Source: Archaeoglobaceae archaeon
GTDB lineage: Archaea > Halobacteriota > Archaeoglobi > Archaeoglobales > Archaeoglobaceae
Reading direction: 5' to 3'
NCBI GenBank assembly: GCA_027064525.1
Contig: JAMOPJ010000004.1
Location: 1 to 64,000 of the forward strand
DNA length: 64,000 bases
Shown: in pieces, positions 60,570 through 64,000 of the stretch
How the letters are laid out: the number at the start of each line of letters is the position of its first letter
Position numbering within the stretch: position 1 is the stretch's first letter
The notes under the pieces: model-generated
What the model was told of the DNA's origin: nothing
Database searches by the model: none
The model's input: only the letters and a program-made list of their open reading frames with translations
Program-made: the position numbers and the translations under genes

Positions 60570-61733
60570 ATGTTCGAACTCTCAGAGAGACTTAAGAAGC
60601 TTCCTCCATACCTCTTCGCAGAGATCGACGAGATGAAAAGACAGAAGGAGAGGGAAGGTGTTAAGGTTATAGATTTCGGTGTCGGCGATCCGGACATTCC
60701 TACGCCTAAGCACATTGTCGAAGCAATGCAGAAGGCCGTCGAGAAGCCCGAAAATCACAAGTATCCAAGCTACGAAGGAATGCTCTCTTTTAGGCAGGCT
60801 GTTGCGGAGTTTTATAGAAGAAGGAAGGGTATTCAGTTGGATCCGGAGAAGCAGGTGATATCGCTGATCGGATCAAAAGAGGGTATAGCTCATCTCCCGC
60901 TGGCATTCGTAAACGATGGTGACTACGTGCTCGTTCCAGATCCGGGATATCCGGTATATTTTGCCTCAACTCTGCTCGCAGACGGAGTTCCGTATAAGGT
61001 TCCTCTTAAGAAGGAGAAAGGATTCTTACCAGATTTCGAATCGATTCCAGATGAGGTTGCGAGGAAGGCGAAGATACTGTTTCTAAATTATCCGAACAAC
61101 CCCACAACGGCGGTTGCCGAGAAAGAGTTCATAAAGTCAGCAGTGGACTTCTGTAAAGATTATGGCATAATATTAGCCCACGATTTTGCTTACGGAGAGA
61201 TAACCTTTGATGGTTACAGAGCGAAGAGCTTCTTGGAGGTAGGTGATGCCTTTGAGGTTTGCATAGAGTTCAACTCTCTCTCAAAGACATACAATATGAC
61301 CGGCTGGAGGATAGGATTTGCCGTGGGCAATGAGGACATTCTGAAGGGCTTACTGAAGGTTAAGACGAACGTTGACAGCGGAGTGTTTCAGGCTGTTCAG
61401 GAAGCTGCTATAGCTGCTTTAACTGGAAGTGACGAGTGCATAGAGCAGAACTGTAAGATCTATCAGGAGAGGAGGGACGTTTTAATTAGAGGTTTGCAAG
61501 AGATCGGCTTAAACTTTGAGAAGCCGAAAGCCACGTTCTACGTTTGGTGCGAAGTTCCGGAAGGTTACACAAGCATAGAGTTCACAAAGAAGCTTCTGAA
61601 TGAGGCTGGGATTCTTGTAACGCCGGGAGTTGGATTTGGAGAGTATGGGGAAGGGTTTGTCCGATTTGCACTGACGAGAGATGTGAAGGTTATAGAGGAA
61701 GCCATAGAGAGGCTTAAAAATATTGATCTTTAA
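60570..61733 (+). CDS. dapL: LL-diaminopimelate aminotransferase-like
   Basis: A 387-residue class I/II PLP aminotransferase. FELSERLKKLPPYLFAEIDEMKRQ and DFGVGDPDIPTPKHIVEAM at the N-terminus, LNYPNNPTTAVA, SLSKTYNMTGWRIGFAVG with the Schiff-base lysine, and FVRFALTRD at the end all match DapL, which makes LL-diaminopimelate from tetrahydrodipicolinate for lysine synthesis. Closely related enzymes act on alanine or other substrates, so the exact substrate is not certain. Confidence 0.88.
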   Translation: MFELSERLKKLPPYLFAEIDEMKRQKEREGVKVIDFGVGDPDIPTPKHIVEAMQKAVEKPENHKYPSYEGMLSFRQAVAEFYRRRKGIQLDPEKQVISLIGSKEGIAHLPLAFVNDGDYVLVPDPGYPVYFASTLLADGVPYKVPLKKEKGFLPDFESIPDEVARKAKILFLNYPNNPTTAVAEKEFIKSAVDFCKDYGIILAHDFAYGEITFDGYRAKSFLEVGDAFEVCIEFNSLSKTYNMTGWRIGFAVGNEDILKGLLKVKTNVDSGVFQAVQEAAIAALTGSDECIEQNCKIYQERRDVLIRGLQEIGLNFEKPKATFYVWCEVPEGYTSIEFTKKLLNEAGILVTPGVGFGEYGEGFVRFALTRDVKVIEEAIERLKNIDL

Positions 61734-61791
61734 AATTTTATAATTTTCGAAAATGAAAAGTTAATTAAAACCCAACGTTGATTTTAGTTTC

Positions 61792-62109
61792 ATGTTTATA
61801 TTCGTGTATATCACCTGCGAGAGTTTGGATGAGGCAAGAAAGATTGCAAGACATCTGCTTGAGAAAAGGTTAATCGCTTGTGCTAACATATTTCCCGTCA
61901 GATCGCTCTTCTGGTGGGAAGGCAAGATCGAGGAGTGCAACGAATTCGTGATGATCGTGAAGACGAAAGCCGAAAGGTTCAAGGAACTCAGAGAGGAGGT
62001 AAAGAAGATCCACAGTTACTCTGTTCCTTGCATCTGCGCGTTCGTTGTTGAGGAAGGAAATAAGGAGTTTTTGGAGTGGATAGAAAAGACGGTTGAGCAT
62101 GAGGGGTAA
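61792..62109 (+). CDS. cutA: CutA-type divalent-cation tolerance protein
   Basis: A 105-residue trimeric CutA protein. FIFVYITCESLDEARKIARHLLEKRLIACANIFPVRSLFWWEGKIEECNEFVMIVKTK is almost the full family signature. It has been tied to copper tolerance in bacteria but its true role is open. Its stop overlaps the next gene by 11 bases, indicating coupling. Confidence 0.95.
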   Translation: MFIFVYITCESLDEARKIARHLLEKRLIACANIFPVRSLFWWEGKIEECNEFVMIVKTKAERFKELREEVKKIHSYSVPCICAFVVEEGNKEFLEWIEKTVEHEG

Positions 62110-62803
62110 AACTGCAACGTATGGCGATAGGAGGGAGGTCATATACAGCAAAGAGCACTGGGAAATTCTAAGGCGGAAGAGGGGGAGAGCGAGAGAGGTA
62201 ATGGAGAGATTGAACGAATTCGGATTGGAGCCGATCTTATACGGCTCGGTTGCGAGGGGAGATGTGACTAAGGACAGCGATGTCGATATCTTCATTCCCC
62301 TTCAGGTTCCTTCGTATAAGATCGAACTGGCTTTGGACGGTTTCGAGATTTTGGAGAAGAGGATCGTTCAAGCAACGCCAAACTATGCGATAAAGGGAGA
62401 GTTCGTGCTCGATGAGAACACCACAGTGAGCTTTCCACTCGTGAAAATGAAGGAGAGGGAGCTCGATTTCTACAGATTCGGAGGTGCTTTGAGCTACGAG
62501 GAGCTTTTGCTCGATAAAAGAGTTGCCGGAGTTGACAAGAGGCTCGTTTTGATAGTTCCGACTGGGAGAGGGCACGTGGAGATTCCGATAGATGAGGTGC
62601 AGTCCGCTGAAGTTGCTAGAATCTTGGGTGTTGGTATAGAGATAATTGAGGAAAGAAAGAGGGTTCTGGAGAGAAGGAGGGAGAAGGGAAGGACGGGAGT
62701 GTTTTTATGCGAAACGATTCCACTCGAATCGAATTTTGAAACGGTGCTTAAGGTTATAGCCGGTAGAAATCCGGCCGTTAGGAAGAGGTTGTTGCAGGAT
62801 TAG
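62099..62803 (+). CDS. Predicted nucleotidyltransferase (COG2413-like)
   Basis: About 234 residues. EPILYGSVARGDVTKDSDVDIFIPLQVP is a pol-beta nucleotidyltransferase site with G-S and D-x-D. The rest (FLLDENTTVSFPLVKMKERELDFYRFGGALSYEELLL-type helices) belongs to an archaea-specific predicted family. ATG 62099 is preferred to TTG 62093. The substrate may be a protein, RNA or sugar; nothing in the sequence decides. It is coupled to cutA. Confidence 0.8.
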   Translation: MRGKTATYGDRREVIYSKEHWEILRRKRGRAREVMERLNEFGLEPILYGSVARGDVTKDSDVDIFIPLQVPSYKIELALDGFEILEKRIVQATPNYAIKGEFVLDENTTVSFPLVKMKERELDFYRFGGALSYEELLLDKRVAGVDKRLVLIVPTGRGHVEIPIDEVQSAEVARILGVGIEIIEERKRVLERRREKGRTGVFLCETIPLESNFETVLKVIAGRNPAVRKRLLQD

Positions 62804-63492
62804 GCGGTTGTTTTGCTCACGATTTTCCAAGTGAATGTTGCTATATACATGAAAGGAGTGTCGAGAAGGGCTATCGCCACCTTTATGAGATACTGCCCAA
62901 AGATCATTCCGAGGAGAATGTCGTTTGGCACAACGCCGTAGAACGCCAGCGTTATGAATGTGCACGTATCTATGAGCTGGCTGACGATCGTGGATGCGTT
63001 GTTTCTGAGCCACAGATGCTTACCCTTCGTCTTCTCCCTCCAAAAGTGGAACGCGTAAACGTCATGTGTTTGGGAGATCAAGTATGCAACCATCGAAGCT
63101 ATGACGATCCTTGGAGTCAATCCGAAAACTTTCTCGAAAGCTTCGGCAGTTTCAATGCCTATCGGGGCTGGTTTCCATAGTAGAGCTGTAACTATTGCAA
63201 GCATTGCAATTATGTTTGCAAAAAATCCTGTTATCACGGCTTTCTTTCCGTATTCCTTGCCGTAGATCTCTCCTAAGACATCCGTAATCAAGAAAGTAGC
63301 CGAATAGACTATTACTCCTGCCGGAACGATGATGCTGCCCACCGTAACGAGCTTGGATGCTATTATATTGGCTACAACCGTCAGAGTCGCAAAGATACCT
63401 ATGGCTATCTCTACACCGAACCTCTCAGCCAAAGCTACTACGAGCGTTACAGCGCTGAGCGTTAGAATAACCCATGTAACGAACTCGATCAC
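62800..63492 (-). CDS. Queuosine-precursor transporter family (YhhQ/QPTR)
   Basis: A 230-residue protein with six or seven membrane helices. ASKLVTVGSIIVPAGVIVYSATFLITDVLGEIYGKEYGKKAV and LISQTHDVYAFHFWREKTKGKHLWLRNNASTIVSQLIDT are the YhhQ family signatures. Bacterial members take up preQ0/preQ1. Archaea need the same base for archaeosine in tRNA, so uptake of a 7-deazaguanine is the probable role. It starts with GTG at 63492. Converges with the nucleotidyltransferase gene. Confidence 0.9.
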   Translation of the reverse strand: MIEFVTWVILTLSAVTLVVALAERFGVEIAIGIFATLTVVANIIASKLVTVGSIIVPAGVIVYSATFLITDVLGEIYGKEYGKKAVITGFFANIIAMLAIVTALLWKPAPIGIETAEAFEKVFGLTPRIVIASMVAYLISQTHDVYAFHFWREKTKGKHLWLRNNASTIVSQLIDTCTFITLAFYGVVPNDILLGMIFGQYLIKVAIALLDTPFMYIATFTWKIVSKTTA

Positions 63493-63533
63493 AAAAACTC
63501 AGTAGTTCTTTCAAAATTTAAAGTTTTGGACTC

Positions 63534-63549
63534 GAAAGTATAAAATACC
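63534..63549 (+). promoter_or_regulatory. Promoter of tRNA-Leu(UAG)
   Basis: CGAAAGTATAAAATAC combines a BRE-like CGAAAG and a TATA box about 30 bases before the mature tRNA 5' end, as expected for an archaeal tRNA gene. Confidence 0.6.
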
Positions 63550-63571
63550 CTTAACAGCTAAATAATATCGA

Positions 63572-63656
63572 GCGGGGGTTGCCGAGTCAGGTCAAAGGCG
63601 CGGGATTTAGGGTCCCGTCCCGAAGGGGTTCGAGGGTTCAAATCCCTCCCCCCGCA
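63572..63656 (+). tRNA. tRNA-Leu (anticodon UAG)
   Basis: An 85-base class II tRNA. The acceptor is GCGGGGG/CCCCCGC, anticodon loop TTTAGGG on stem CGGGA/TCCCG gives UAG, and a long variable arm and T arm GAGGG-TTCAAAT-CCCTC follow. CCA is not encoded. It is intact although an integrase fragment abuts its 3' end, as happens when an element restores the gene on integration. Confidence 0.95.
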
Positions 63657-64000
63657 TTCCAATTCTGTCAAATTTCAATACGAACAGTTTGTTAAAGCAA
63701 TCCAGCTGAAGGATATTTCTGATGATGAAAAAAGAAGATATGAGAAAGTTGTTCATGACTTCCTTGAGAAACTTTCTTACAAACTTAATGATAACGACAT
63801 AATTATTTATATAAACAAATTAAAGAAAGAATTTGCACCTGGAACAGCAAGAAAGCATGTTCTTCGTATCAGAGCTTTTCTTAAGTTCATTGATCATCCC
63901 CTCGCAAACCAAATCGAACTTCCGAAAGTACCTAAGAAACGCAGGAAATTGGTCGTGAAATCTCACCACGTTGCATCAGCTGTTCAAGATATTCTAAACA
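63657..64000 (+). CDS. SSV-type tyrosine integrase C-terminal fragment, int(C), partial
   Basis: An open frame without Met runs from inside the tRNA-Leu (open since about 63562) to the window end. From 63661 it encodes FQYEQFVKAIQLKDISDDEKRRYE, LSYKLNDNDIIIYINKLKKEFAPGTARKHVLRIRAFLKFI and RKLVVKSHHVASAVQDIL. This is the helical core-binding domain of an archaeal tyrosine recombinase and the start of its catalytic part. The lack of a start codon and the in-frame join to the tRNA fit an SSV-type int gene split by integration. The catalytic residues lie beyond the window. Composition differs from the left flank. Confidence 0.75.

Noticed and set aside
1-64000. CRISPR array
   Set aside because: No regularly spaced repeat units with unique spacers were seen on reading the window.
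1-64000. Complete insertion sequence or transposase gene
   Set aside because: No transposase-like protein or flanking inverted repeats with target duplications were found; mobility signals are limited to the two tRNA-Leu sites and the GT2 repeat.

Overview
The window reads as chromosomal DNA of a hyperthermophilic euryarchaeon, most like the Archaeoglobales. Evidence: archaeal-type EF-1alpha, aRF1, S10, ThrS with an archaeal editing domain, PheS/PheT, aTrm56, AMP phosphorylase and D-aminoacyl-tRNA deacylase; TATA/BRE promoters with several leaderless starts; type IV pilins; and a fused inositol-phosphate cytidylyltransferase/CDP-alcohol transferase of the kind that makes the heat solute di-myo-inositol phosphate. 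The exact genus is an inference.

Positions 1-23,700 are a surface-glycan island, mostly on the minus strand. From right to left it holds nucleotide-sugar genes (DegT aminotransferase, UDP-sugar dehydrogenase, AglH-like lipid-P transferase); a tight five-gene operon (VanZ-like, DUF1616, BshC-like ligase, PIG-L deacetylase, archaeosortase); a separately promoted PEF-CTERM protein; and then a run of DUF354 protein, AMP-forming CapK/PaaK-like enzyme, polysaccharide deacetylase, three tandem FemAB-like transferases, two flippases and four glycosyltransferases. Two further secreted proteins in the island (18607-19119 and 22936-23691) also end in a P-E-x sorting tail. The mix of an exosortase-fold transpeptidase with FemAB, a NodB-type deacetylase, an acyl-CoA-ligase-like enzyme and GT4 enzymes closely parallels the gene content of bacterial exosortase/EPS loci. 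It is the most interesting system here. The far-left genes are AT-rich and recombined, with a 127-nt exact repeat between two GT2 genes.

Positions 23,800-63,500 are mostly core genome in short, tightly packed or overlapping operons: thrS-EMC6-like-TPR; SIMPL; CDF-NifX fusion; rps10-tuf; uspA/argD; two pilins; HEPN/MNT pair; trm56; the DIP-synthesis enzyme; radical SAM-DUF2551-uppS-prf1-DUF123-pheS; pheT-CBS-Zn ribbon-FAD reductase-tldD-pmbA; P-type ATPase; pncB-MazG-like-membrane protein-hisF; acylphosphatase; CARF-type regulator-dtd2-AMP phosphorylase-citrate synthase; dapL; cutA-nucleotidyltransferase; queuosine-precursor transporter.

Two tRNA-Leu genes show the marks of integrating elements. 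tRNA-Leu(CAA) at 51759-51843 has a degraded copy of its 3' half at 50799-50848. The roughly 0.9 kb between them carries a coiled-coil gene and a perfect 22-bp palindrome. tRNA-Leu(UAG) at 63572-63656 runs in frame into a tyrosine-integrase fragment without a start codon, as expected for the int(C) border of an SSV-type provirus that continues past the window.
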